Assembly: GCA_033808535.1 (NCBI GenBank)
Contig: JAPXNL010000009.1
Coordinates: 1 to 34,989 of the forward strand
DNA from: DTU078 sp033808535
Lineage (GTDB): Bacteria; Bacillota; Clostridia; Oscillospirales; CAG-272
Length of the DNA: 34,989 nt
Direction of reading: 5' to 3'
Shown here: one piece after another, positions 25,243 to 32,826 of the stretch
Layout of the letters: each line of letters opens with the position of its first letter
Numbering within the stretch: position 1 is the stretch's first letter
Program-made: the position numbers and the translations under genes
The notes under the pieces: model-generated
Database searches by the model: none
Told to the model about the DNA's origin: nothing
What the model saw: the letters and a program-made list of their open reading frames with translations, nothing else

Positions 25243-25800
25243 ATGGTAACTGCCGGTGATTTCAAAAACGGCATCACATTCGAGCTGGACGGCAACGTAA
25301 TGCAGGTCATCGAGTTTCAGCACGTTAAACCGGGCAAGGGAGCGGCGTTTGTCCGCACGAAGTTAAAGAACGTTATTACCGGCAGCGTGGTTGAAAAGAC
25401 CTTCAGCCCGACCGATAAGTTTGAAAACGCATATATCGAGCGTAAGGAAATGCAGTATCTTTACACCGACGGTGATCTGTACTATTTCATGGACAACGAC
25501 ACCTATGAGCAGATGCCGATCGGTGCCGACAAACTGAGCGATAACTTCAAGTTTGTCAAGGAAAACATGATGTGCAAGGTTAACTCCTACAAGGGCAACG
25601 TATTTCTGGTTGAACCCCCGATGTTCGTTGAACTTGAAGTAACCGAAACCGAGCCGGGCGTGCGCGGCGACACCGCCACGGGCGCGACCAAGAACGCGAC
25701 GCTTGAAACCGGCGCTACCATCAAGGTTCCGCTGTTTATCGATGTAGGCGACGTTTTACGCATCGACACCCGCACCGGTGAGTATCTTGAGCGTGCCTAA
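25243..25800 (+). CDS. efp: elongation factor P
   Basis: Relieves ribosomes stalled at consecutive prolines by entering the E-site side of the peptidyl centre. The 185-residue protein has the three-domain EF-P length, the domain I loop VKPGKGAAFVRTKLKN with Lys32 at its tip, the YLYTDGDLYYFMDNDTYEQ segment of domain II and the terminal GDVLRIDTRTGEYLERA. Lys32 is the residue that carries 5-aminopentanol in Bacillus; no modifying EpmA or EpmB is in the window. ATG 25243 (MVTAGDFKNG) follows AGAGG; a TTG three codons upstream is unlikely. The next small gene follows closely or overlaps. Confidence 0.97.
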   Translation: MVTAGDFKNGITFELDGNVMQVIEFQHVKPGKGAAFVRTKLKNVITGSVVEKTFSPTDKFENAYIERKEMQYLYTDGDLYYFMDNDTYEQMPIGADKLSDNFKFVKENMMCKVNSYKGNVFLVEPPMFVELEVTETEPGVRGDTATGATKNATLETGATIKVPLFIDVGDVLRIDTRTGEYLERA

Positions 25801-25828
25801 AAGCGGGACGAGCGGCGGCGAAAAGGAC

Positions 25829-26185
25829 ATGAGCGCCGCTGAGCTTGCCGCTTATATAAACGGCATGATCGACGGGCTGCCCGACGACAGCGACAACACT
25901 GAAATTAAGGTGCTGCGGGCGGTCGCCGACGCTATTACAAAGCTGGTGGACGAAGTTGCCGCGCTTGCAGAGGAATCGGAGCGCGTGCGCGAATATCTTG
26001 ACGAGCTTGACTGCGATCTCGGCCATCTTGAAGCCGATTATTACGGCTGCGAATACGACGAAAGCGAATGGCTGTCGGGCGTGGACCAAAGCGAGCCGAT
26101 AATATTCAGCGAACCCGTGCCGGATTCCGATGAAAGCCCGCAAAAACCCGAGTCGGGCGACATTGGCAGAGATAATAAAGGCTAA
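25829..26185 (+). CDS. CD1247-like small acidic protein of unknown function
   Basis: A small acidic protein, 118 residues from ATG 25829 or 135 from an upstream GTG at 25778 that would overlap efp by 23 bases. The N-terminal part (AELAAYINGMIDGLPDDSDNTEIKVLRAVADAI) followed by a coiled-coil-like stretch (ALAEESERVREYLDELDCDLGHLEADYYG) resembles the CD1247 N-terminal domain proteins that follow efp in many Clostridia. The C-terminus is disordered and rich in Glu, Asp, Ser and Pro. Function is unknown. The ATG has AAGG only a few bases ahead, which is tight, so the GTG start cannot be excluded. Conservation of position after efp suggests co-transcription. Confidence 0.7.
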   Translation: MSAAELAAYINGMIDGLPDDSDNTEIKVLRAVADAITKLVDEVAALAEESERVREYLDELDCDLGHLEADYYGCEYDESEWLSGVDQSEPIIFSEPVPDSDESPQKPESGDIGRDNKG

Positions 26186-26239
26186 GCTGACATCGTCAAT
26201 CGTCCATGACAGGGTGTTACTTTATAAAAGTTAATACGA

Positions 26240-26291
26240 ACGCGCATACAGCGCGTATAGCTGAGGGACGCGCATATCGCACGTCCCTTTT
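26240..26291 (+). terminator. terminator with competing upstream stems (attenuator-like)
   Basis: AGGGACG (26264-26270) and CGTCCCT (26282-26288) make a 7-bp stem followed by TTTT, a plausible intrinsic terminator for the efp transcript. Upstream, ACGCGC (26240-26245) pairs with GCGCGT (26251-26256). That GCGCGT can instead pair with ACGCGC (26268-26273), which overlaps the terminator's left arm. Four segments pairing 1:2, 2:3 and 3:4 match attenuator logic. Confidence 0.6.
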
Positions 26292-26650
26292 ATACAAGTA
26301 CGGCGGCAGCGGTGGCGCCGGGGTGTGCCGACGATACGATGTTATCGGCACAATGAGGTGTTCAGCAGCAAAGATGTGAATGACAACGATATTGCCGGAG
26401 GCAGTAAAATGCCGTTTTCTGCTCGTCGGATTCTGCTTTTGCGCTGCCTAATGTATACATTCCGCGGGCGCGGAAAAGATTATTACATATTGTTGTCTGC
26501 AGCTGTCCGGATACTGCGGCGGGGCAGATATTAAGACATAGACAAACAGTAAACCATTTTTGAGTTTTACCTTGCTGCAGGGATGCCGGCAGGATTTTTC
26601 GATGCGCGGGTATACCCGCGTTTGTCGATATATAAATTCAGCTTGAAATT
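26292..26650 (+). other. 359-bp non-coding gap before obgE
   Basis: I see no convincing gene here. The rplU-rpmA pair that usually precedes obgE is missing. Features are an inverted repeat TGCCGA/TCGGCA near 26326-26350 with a 13-base loop, and the palindrome at 26605-26620 listed separately. A 69-codon frame at 26325-26534 lacks family features and looks like chance. A long obgE leader is possible. Confidence 0.5.
26605..26623 (+). promoter_or_regulatory. perfect 16-bp palindrome in the obgE leader
   Basis: CGCGGGTATACCCGCG (26605-26620) is perfectly symmetrical and is followed by TTT, 30 bases upstream of the obgE ATG. It is either a 6-bp hairpin with a TATA loop or an operator. The T-run is too short for a confident terminator. 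The obgE ATG itself lacks a good Shine-Dalgarno sequence. Confidence 0.5.
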
Positions 26651-27925
26651 ATGATAACCGATTACGTTAAACTGACACTGAAAGCCGGTGACGGCGGCAA
26701 CGGCTGCGTTGCGTTCCACCGGGAAAAATATATCTCTCGCGGCGGTCCGTCCGGCGGCGACGGCGGCAAGGGCGGCGATATAGTGCTGACCGTTGACCCG
26801 GGAGCTAACACATTGCTTGCCTATCGCTACCGTCATAAATTTATGGCGGAGAACGGCGGCGACGGCAAGGCAAAAAAGTTCCACGGAGCCAATGCGCCGG
26901 ACCTTGTTCTGCCTGTCCCGCCCGGAACGCTTGTGCGCGATGCGGCGACGGGCAAGGTAATCCACGATATGTCCGACGGCGAGCCGTATGTTATCTGCCG
27001 CGGCGGCAAGGGAGGATGGGGCAACGCCCGTTTTGCCACGCCGACCCGCCAGATACCCCGTTTCGCCAAACCGGGCATGAAAGGCGAAGAAAAAGAGGTT
27101 GTTCTGGAACTTAAGATGCTCGCCGACGTCGGACTGATCGGAATGCCGAATGTCGGCAAATCGTCATTGCTCGCGCAGATCAGCGCCGCACGCCCGAAAA
27201 TTGCGGACTACGAATTCACAACCCTTTCGCCGAACCTCGGTGTGGTACAGACCGGAGACGACGGCACGGGTTTTGTCGTTGCGGATATTCCCGGACTGAT
27301 CGAAGGTGCGTCTGAGGGCGCGGGTCTGGGCCATGAGTTTTTGCGCCATGTTGACCGCTGCCGGCTGCTCGTGCATGTTGTGGACATATCGCCGCTCTCG
27401 GGACGCGACCCGCGCGACGACGTGCGCCTTATAAATGAGGAGCTTAAAAAATACGACAAGGAGCTGGCGGAACGCCCCCAGATTGTCGCCGGCAACAAAT
27501 ATGACATGGTGACAGACGAGTCCTCGCTTGAGGATTTCGAGAAATTCTGCGACGAGAATGGTTGCGAGCTTATTTTCATTTCCGCCGCAACGGGATATAA
27601 TGTAAAGAACCTTGTTCATGCCGTCACGGAGCGGCTCAAGCTGCTGCCGCCGGTTAAGATATACGAGCCGGAGATCGAGCCCGAGAATTTCGAGGACAGG
27701 AAAGGGCACGAGGTCACCGTTAAAAATGTCAACGGCGTTTATGTTGTCGAGGGCGAGTGGCTCGAGCGCCTTATGGGTCAGGTCAATCTTGACGACCGCG
27801 ACTCGCTGCGGTTTTTCCAGCGCGTGCTGCGCAATTCCGGGGTGATTGACGCGCTTGAGGCGGCAGGCGCGACCGACGGCGACACGGTGAGCATTTGCGA
27901 TTTCGAATTTGATTTTATAAAGTAA
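26651..27925 (+). CDS. obgE: GTPase Obg/CgtA
   Basis: Essential GTPase of 50S ribosome assembly and the stringent response. The 424-residue protein has the glycine-rich Obg fold (GDGGNGCVAFHREKYISRGGPSG and later GGKGGDIVL). The GTPase domain has G1 GMPNVGKSS from residue 164, G2 FTTLSPNLGVV, G3 DIPGLIEGASEGAGLG, G4 NKYD and G5 SAA. A C-terminal OCT domain (VEGEWLERLMGQVNLDDRDSLRFFQ, ending VSICDFEFDF) is present, as in Firmicutes. The ATG gives the usual MITDYVKLTLKAGDGG start, although no strong ribosome-binding site is seen. trpS follows 24 bases after the stop, suggesting co-transcription. Confidence 0.97.
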   Translation: MITDYVKLTLKAGDGGNGCVAFHREKYISRGGPSGGDGGKGGDIVLTVDPGANTLLAYRYRHKFMAENGGDGKAKKFHGANAPDLVLPVPPGTLVRDAATGKVIHDMSDGEPYVICRGGKGGWGNARFATPTRQIPRFAKPGMKGEEKEVVLELKMLADVGLIGMPNVGKSSLLAQISAARPKIADYEFTTLSPNLGVVQTGDDGTGFVVADIPGLIEGASEGAGLGHEFLRHVDRCRLLVHVVDISPLSGRDPRDDVRLINEELKKYDKELAERPQIVAGNKYDMVTDESSLEDFEKFCDENGCELIFISAATGYNVKNLVHAVTERLKLLPPVKIYEPEIEPENFEDRKGHEVTVKNVNGVYVVEGEWLERLMGQVNLDDRDSLRFFQRVLRNSGVIDALEAAGATDGDTVSICDFEFDFIK

Positions 27926-27949
27926 TATCATTTGAAGAGGGATATGACT

Positions 27950-28969
27950 ATGAATTCGGGCGCCATGGTACAGGAACGTAAGAAAATAATATTTTCGGGC
28001 ATACAGCCGAGCGGCGTGCTGACGCTTGGCAACTATCTGGGAGCTATGCGCAACTGGACAAAGCTGCAGGATGAAGCGGACTGCCTGTACTGCGTCGTCG
28101 ACCTGCACGCAATCACAGTGCGTCAGGTCCCGGCGGAGCTGCGCAGACGCAGCTATGAAACGCTTGCGCTCCTGCTTGCGTGCGGGCTTGACCCCGAAAA
28201 GAATATATTGTTTTTGCAGAGCCACGTTCCCGCGCATGCAGAGCTTGCGTGGGTGCTCGACTGCTATACAATGTTCGGCGAACTTTCACGCATGACGCAG
28301 TTTAAGGAGAAAAGCGCCAAGAACGCCGACAACATCAATGCCGGGCTTTTTACCTACCCGTCGCTGATGGCGGCTGACATACTACTGTACCAGACCGACC
28401 TCGTGCCGGTCGGCGTGGACCAGAAGCAGCACATAGAGCTTGCGCGCGATATCGCCATCCGCTTCAACGGCTTATACGGAGATACATTCCGCGTGCCCGA
28501 AAGCTATATACCGCAAACGGGCGCGAAGATAATGTCGCTTGCCGACCCGTCAAAGAAGATGAGCAAGTCGGACGAAAACGAAAACGCAATAATCACGCTG
28601 CTCGACCCGCGCGACGCCATTCTGCGCAAATTCAAGCGCGCGGTCACCGATTCGGGCTCCGAGGTGCGCCGCGGCGAGGGCAAGGACGGCATCGGCAACC
28701 TGATGACAATCTACTCGTGCTTCACCGGCAAGACCGACGAGGAGATAGAGCGCGAATTTGAGGGGCGCGGATACGGCGAGTTCAAGCAGGCGGTGGGCGA
28801 GGTGACCGCCGACGGACTGCAGCCTATACAGGATAAATTCAAAGAGCTTATGGCTGACAAATCGCAGCTTGAGCAGATTATGAAATCGGGCGCCGAGCGC
28901 GCGGCAAGAATTGCCGCCCGCACGCTCTCCAAAGTGTACAGAAAAGTCGGGTTTGTGCAGGTAAAATAG
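27950..28969 (+). CDS. trpS: tryptophanyl-tRNA synthetase
   Basis: Charges tRNA(Trp). From ATG 27950 the 339-residue protein begins MNSGAMVQERKKIIFSGIQPSG. The HIGH-equivalent lies in GVLTLGNYLGAM, the tryptophan-site segment in LLYQTDLVPVGVDQKQHIELARD, and KMSKS in KKMSKSDEN. The GAAGAGGG site at 27934-27941 lies 8 bases before ATG 27950, so this start is preferred to ATG 27944 or TTG 27932. The short distance from obgE leaves no room for a T-box. Length and motifs are typical of bacterial TrpS. Confidence 0.97.
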   Translation: MNSGAMVQERKKIIFSGIQPSGVLTLGNYLGAMRNWTKLQDEADCLYCVVDLHAITVRQVPAELRRRSYETLALLLACGLDPEKNILFLQSHVPAHAELAWVLDCYTMFGELSRMTQFKEKSAKNADNINAGLFTYPSLMAADILLYQTDLVPVGVDQKQHIELARDIAIRFNGLYGDTFRVPESYIPQTGAKIMSLADPSKKMSKSDENENAIITLLDPRDAILRKFKRAVTDSGSEVRRGEGKDGIGNLMTIYSCFTGKTDEEIEREFEGRGYGEFKQAVGEVTADGLQPIQDKFKELMADKSQLEQIMKSGAERAARIAARTLSKVYRKVGFVQVK

Positions 28970-29086
28970 ACAAACAGTGCGTCATTTTGAAAAACAAGAT
29001 GTGAAACGAATCCGAAGGCGAAACATTTCTGACCAGAATGCCAGAAAAAAAGGCAAATCAAACATCATATCGGAGGTTCATATCCG

Positions 29087-31384
29087 ATGAAAAAACTTAT
29101 TGCGCTGGCGGCAGTGGTGACGGCACTGCTGCTGCTTGCGGCTTGCAACAGCACGGGAGGAGACTCCGATACACAGGAGCAGGTCAATGTCAAGCTCGCG
29201 CTGACCGAGGGCGGCGCGCCGAAGTATATAGTCGTGCGCAGCGACATAGCAGACAAAACCGAAACAGACGCGGCTGTGCGGCTGCGCAAGGCGCTGAGCG
29301 AAGCGTACGGCGTGGATTTTACATTGACCAACGACTGGGTCAAGCCGGGCGTGCAGGAAGAAGTGCAATATGAAATCCTCGTCGGCGCAACCGGGCGCGA
29401 TGCAAGCGTTTCGGCGCTGGAGACGCTCGGCGAAGGCTCGTTTGTCATAAAAGCCGACGGTGACAAAATAGTGATACTCGGCAACACGCCGCTGGGCACA
29501 TCCGCGGCGGTGGATTATTTTATCTCGCACTACATAACAGGTGACGGCGAAGACATGAAACCGGTCGCGAACTTGCTGTATAACGGCACATACAAGGAGC
29601 CGGGCACGATTTATGTTATAGCCAACGGCATGGCGGACAAAACCGGCTTTTGGGAAACCGACGTCGTGCGGCTGTTTTCTACGCTTCAGGGCCTGCTCAA
29701 CAGGCGATACAGCGAAGGCGAGACGAATTTCCTGCTGTTTCAGGATTTCGACGACTCTGACCAGTTCTGGCTCTCCTATATGATGGGCGAGGGCAAGACA
29801 TTTGAGGGATTTCAGACCGTCACCCTGTCCACAGCTGAAGAACTTTGGGACTTCATCAAGCCGTATATAAAGGAATACGGCATAATTCTGTGGGACCCGA
29901 ATGTGCCGTCGACCTCGAACGTCGCATCGACCATCTGCGGGCTGGACGGGTATCTGCCCGTCAAGTTCGACGAGTCGCAGGGCAGTCTTTATAACTTCCT
30001 TTTATCAAACGGAGTTGAGGTAAAACAGTCGCTTGTCGGCATGTTCACCGGCAAGGAAGGCACGAAGATTGCAGACACGGACATCGACTCCACCGGAAGC
30101 GCCAAGTGTGACGCCTATCTCTGGGCGCTGGATAAGTACATGGACCGCTGCTCGAAAACTCACATTGCATATACGCTCGACGGCGCCGGCACGATTCCGT
30201 CCAACCCGATTTACCAGCGGGCGGAGGGAACAGACAGCAGGTACAACCAGATTCCAAGCCACGACTATTATGTCTATCACAGGATGTTCTTCTTCGACCT
30301 TACGCCCACAAAGCAGGAACGCCCCTGTGACGACCCCGACCAGCCGCGCAACACGGACCGCAACACGCTGGAAAAAATACTTCAGACCATGTACGACCGC
30401 TCGGGCGGAAAAATGGTGCAGCTATTGGGCTTCCCGCCCTGGTGGATGAAATACACAACATTCCGCGGCAACGGCAAGGTTGAGCCTGTTACGCTTGAAT
30501 GGTCGTTCACACAGTTTATAACCACATACAACTGCGTTAAAGAAGCCGACGCGGCGCATCCCGCATGGATGTCGAACGCCTCGGTCTACACGCAGTACAA
30601 GCTGACGCGCGAAACATACGAAAACAACAGGCCGGCCGAAAAGCTGACATTTGACAAGGATACCATATACTACACCATTTACATGGGCGACTACGACTCC
30701 TCGGCATGGCTGAAAAAGCATGTCGCCAACTTCTGGCGCGACAGCGCGCGCGGAACATTGCCGCTTAACTGGGGATTCAACCCCAACCTCTCCGACCGCG
30801 TGCCTATGGTGTGGGAATATGTGATGGAGAACGCCTCGCCGAACGATTACATCATATCGGGTGACAGCGGCGCGGGCTATGTGTTCCCGTCGGCGCTGTT
30901 TGATGCCAAGCTGCGTACTCTGCCGGATGCAAAGGACACATGGGTGGCGTATAACGAGCCGTATTTCAAAAAGTTCGACCTTGACATAGTCGGCTTTATA
31001 ATAAACGGCGTCAACCCCGTGACAGAGGAAGTCATGGAGATGTACAACAAAATCGCGCCCGGCGGCAGCATGCACAACGACGGAAGCAAGAGGCTTACAA
31101 TATATAAAGGCGTGCCATATCTGTATTTGCAGAACGGCATCGACCCCACGGGCGCCGATACGCCCAAGATAATGTACGACTTCATGCGCTCCAACTTCTC
31201 GTCGAAAATCAATTTTGCGGCGTTCAGAACGGTTTGCAACAGCCCGACGCAGATCGCGCAGTGTGTTCAGGCGTTCCAGAAATATGCCGAGTCGAAGGAC
31301 AGCAGGCATGATTACGTTTATGTTGACATATACACGCTGTTTGACCTTATAAAGCAGTCCGGGCAGGGTAAGATTATAGACTGA
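29087..31384 (+). CDS. GxGYxYP-domain lipoprotein (putative carbohydrate-active protein)
   Basis: A secreted 765-residue lipoprotein: basic N-terminus, hydrophobic core and a lipobox LAAC with Cys20 as the lipid-attachment residue, then a Ser/Gly/Asp-rich linker. Residues about 35-150 look like an N-terminal domain (VVRSDIADKTETDAAVRLRKAL, then a VILGNTPLGTSAAVDYFISHY stretch) reminiscent of the domain preceding some polysaccharide-active enzymes. The main body contains GDSGAGYVFPS, with the name-giving GxGYxYP-type motif (GAGYVFP, starting at Gly595), and a C-terminal YLYLQNGIDPTG region. GxGYxYP proteins are thought to act on carbohydrates, chiefly from Bacteroides data, but activity is not established. 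GGAGG precedes the ATG. No transporter or glycoside hydrolase genes lie next to it, so the substrate is unknown. Confidence 0.78.
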   Translation: MKKLIALAAVVTALLLLAACNSTGGDSDTQEQVNVKLALTEGGAPKYIVVRSDIADKTETDAAVRLRKALSEAYGVDFTLTNDWVKPGVQEEVQYEILVGATGRDASVSALETLGEGSFVIKADGDKIVILGNTPLGTSAAVDYFISHYITGDGEDMKPVANLLYNGTYKEPGTIYVIANGMADKTGFWETDVVRLFSTLQGLLNRRYSEGETNFLLFQDFDDSDQFWLSYMMGEGKTFEGFQTVTLSTAEELWDFIKPYIKEYGIILWDPNVPSTSNVASTICGLDGYLPVKFDESQGSLYNFLLSNGVEVKQSLVGMFTGKEGTKIADTDIDSTGSAKCDAYLWALDKYMDRCSKTHIAYTLDGAGTIPSNPIYQRAEGTDSRYNQIPSHDYYVYHRMFFFDLTPTKQERPCDDPDQPRNTDRNTLEKILQTMYDRSGGKMVQLLGFPPWWMKYTTFRGNGKVEPVTLEWSFTQFITTYNCVKEADAAHPAWMSNASVYTQYKLTRETYENNRPAEKLTFDKDTIYYTIYMGDYDSSAWLKKHVANFWRDSARGTLPLNWGFNPNLSDRVPMVWEYVMENASPNDYIISGDSGAGYVFPSALFDAKLRTLPDAKDTWVAYNEPYFKKFDLDIVGFIINGVNPVTEEVMEMYNKIAPGGSMHNDGSKRLTIYKGVPYLYLQNGIDPTGADTPKIMYDFMRSNFSSKINFAAFRTVCNSPTQIAQCVQAFQKYAESKDSRHDYVYVDIYTLFDLIKQSGQGKIID

Positions 31385-31447
31385 CGCAGGCAGTTTTCAG
31401 CTGCCCGTGTCATGCGCGATAAATAAAACACCTATCAAGAGGGAAAA

Positions 31448-31918
31448 ATGGTAATAATAACAATGGAAGACGGCTCTCAGATCAAGCTGGAGCTGGACAG
31501 AGAAGCCGCACCTATCACGGTAGCCAATTTTGAAAAGCTGGTGAGCGAAGGCTTTTACGACGGACTAATATTCCACCGCGTTATCTCCGGCTTTATGATA
31601 CAGGGCGGCGATCCGACCGGCACCGGCATGGGCGGCTCAAATGAGACGATCAAAGGCGAGTTCAAGGCAAACGGCATAGAGAACAACCTGTCGCACAAGC
31701 GCGGCGTAATTTCTATGGCGCGCTCAAGCAAATATGACTCCGCATCCTCACAGTTTTTCATCTGCCATGCAGACGCAACATTCCTTGACGGCAGCTATGC
31801 AGCTTTCGGGCGCGTCGTTGAGGGGATGGAAACGGTTGATAAAATCGCCTCTGTCAAAACCGACGCAAAAGACAGGCCGCTGGTCGAGCAGAAAATGAAA
31901 TCCGTCCGGCTTGTCTGA
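31448..31918 (+). CDS. ppiB: cyclophilin-type peptidyl-prolyl cis-trans isomerase
   Basis: Catalyses proline isomerisation during protein folding, probably in the cytoplasm since no signal peptide is present. The 156-residue protein has the cyclophilin core: Arg44, Phe49, Met50 and Gln52 in FHRVISGFMIQGG (matching Arg55, Phe60, Met61 and Gln63 of human CypA), GVISMARSSKYDSASSQFFI, and FLDGSYAAFGRVVEGM. The position equivalent to the CypA Trp121 is not Trp but Tyr in the DGSYAAFG segment, a change common in bacterial cyclophilins and predicted to reduce cyclosporin binding. The ATG follows AGAGGG. The next start codon lies one base after the stop, so translation is probably coupled. Confidence 0.95.
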   Translation: MVIITMEDGSQIKLELDREAAPITVANFEKLVSEGFYDGLIFHRVISGFMIQGGDPTGTGMGGSNETIKGEFKANGIENNLSHKRGVISMARSSKYDSASSQFFICHADATFLDGSYAAFGRVVEGMETVDKIASVKTDAKDRPLVEQKMKSVRLV

Positions 31919-31919
31919 T

Positions 31920-32825
31920 ATGTCACGCATGACACTTGCAATCTCCGAGCGGGCAATGCCGCCCGGGCTGACTTGGCGGCAAAAGCTCGACGCTGCCGCG
32001 AAAGCCGGCTACGACGCGCTGGAGCTGTATATCGGCGAAAGCGGCGAAATATCTGACCGGCTCATTATGCCGTACGGACTGCGAAGGGCTATATGCGACT
32101 TCGAGCACGATTCGGGTGTGCGCATCGCATCGATATGCCTGTCCGCTGTCCGCGAATACCCGGTTTACAGCTCCGATGCCGGTGTGCGCAAGCGTGGCAT
32201 GGACATACTGCGCAGTGCTGTAAAACTCGCGGAGGGTATGGGGATAAACCTCATTCAGCTTGCAGGCTTTGAGGTGTGCGGTGACGAAACAGAGTCCGAC
32301 GCCGCAAAGTATTTGGAGGAAAGCCTGCTCGCTGCAGCCGAATATGCTGCCGCCACGGGCGTTACAGTCGCACTTGGCACAGGCGTGACGCCGCCGTTTG
32401 ACACAGTGTCAAAAGCGGCCGGTTTTGTGAAGCGTTTAGGGCAGCCGTACCTGGGTCTGTATCCCGACATAGGCAATCTGATAAACGGAATCGAGCCTGC
32501 GGAAGGTATAGACGCGCCCGGCGGACTTGCACAGCTCGCCGCAGCTGACCTTGAAAGCGGCAGAGGGGACATTTTCGCCGCACAGCTCAAGGAAACAAGC
32601 CGCGGAGTGTATGAAGGGCTGATACCCGGCGAGGGGCGCGTCGATTTCGGGCTTATGATGGCGAAGCTGGCGGAGCTGGGCGTTCGCCGCTTTACGGCGG
32701 TGCAGCAATACACGGATGACCGCGCAGGCTGCTGGGAGGAAGATCTGCGGCGGACTGCCTCGTATCTGCGCGGAGTGTGGTCAAAAAGAAAGGTGAGCGC
32801 GGCTGGTCGCGCAAACGGTGATTGA
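31920..32825 (+). CDS. UlaE-like TIM-barrel sugar-phosphate epimerase homolog lacking most metal ligands
   Basis: The 301-residue protein follows E. coli L-ribulose/L-xylulose-5-phosphate 3-epimerases (UlaE, SgbU) through its length: MTLAISERAMPPGLTWRQKL near the start, RIASICLSAVREYPV at 69-83, MGINLIQLAGFEV, LYPDIGNLINGIEP near 180 and PGEGRVDFGLMM near 236. In UlaE the catalytic metal is held by Glu155, Asp185, His211 and Glu251. Aligned by eye, the equivalents here are Gly153, Asp183, Gln222 and Gln262, so three of four are gone. The offsets (-2, -2, +11, +11) are consistent, which supports the alignment. I infer a non-epimerase role or an altered reaction. The start lies one base after the cyclophilin stop, and tagO starts one base after its own stop, a tightly coupled trio. 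Confidence 0.78.
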   Translation: MSRMTLAISERAMPPGLTWRQKLDAAAKAGYDALELYIGESGEISDRLIMPYGLRRAICDFEHDSGVRIASICLSAVREYPVYSSDAGVRKRGMDILRSAVKLAEGMGINLIQLAGFEVCGDETESDAAKYLEESLLAAAEYAAATGVTVALGTGVTPPFDTVSKAAGFVKRLGQPYLGLYPDIGNLINGIEPAEGIDAPGGLAQLAAADLESGRGDIFAAQLKETSRGVYEGLIPGEGRVDFGLMMAKLAELGVRRFTAVQQYTDDRAGCWEEDLRRTASYLRGVWSKRKVSAAGRANGD

Positions 32826-32826
32826 T

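Noticed and set aside
26325..26534. 69-codon ORF before obgE
   Set aside because: No ribosome-binding site, unusual composition rich in Arg and Leu with no family features, and it lies in a region with hairpins. Probably chance.
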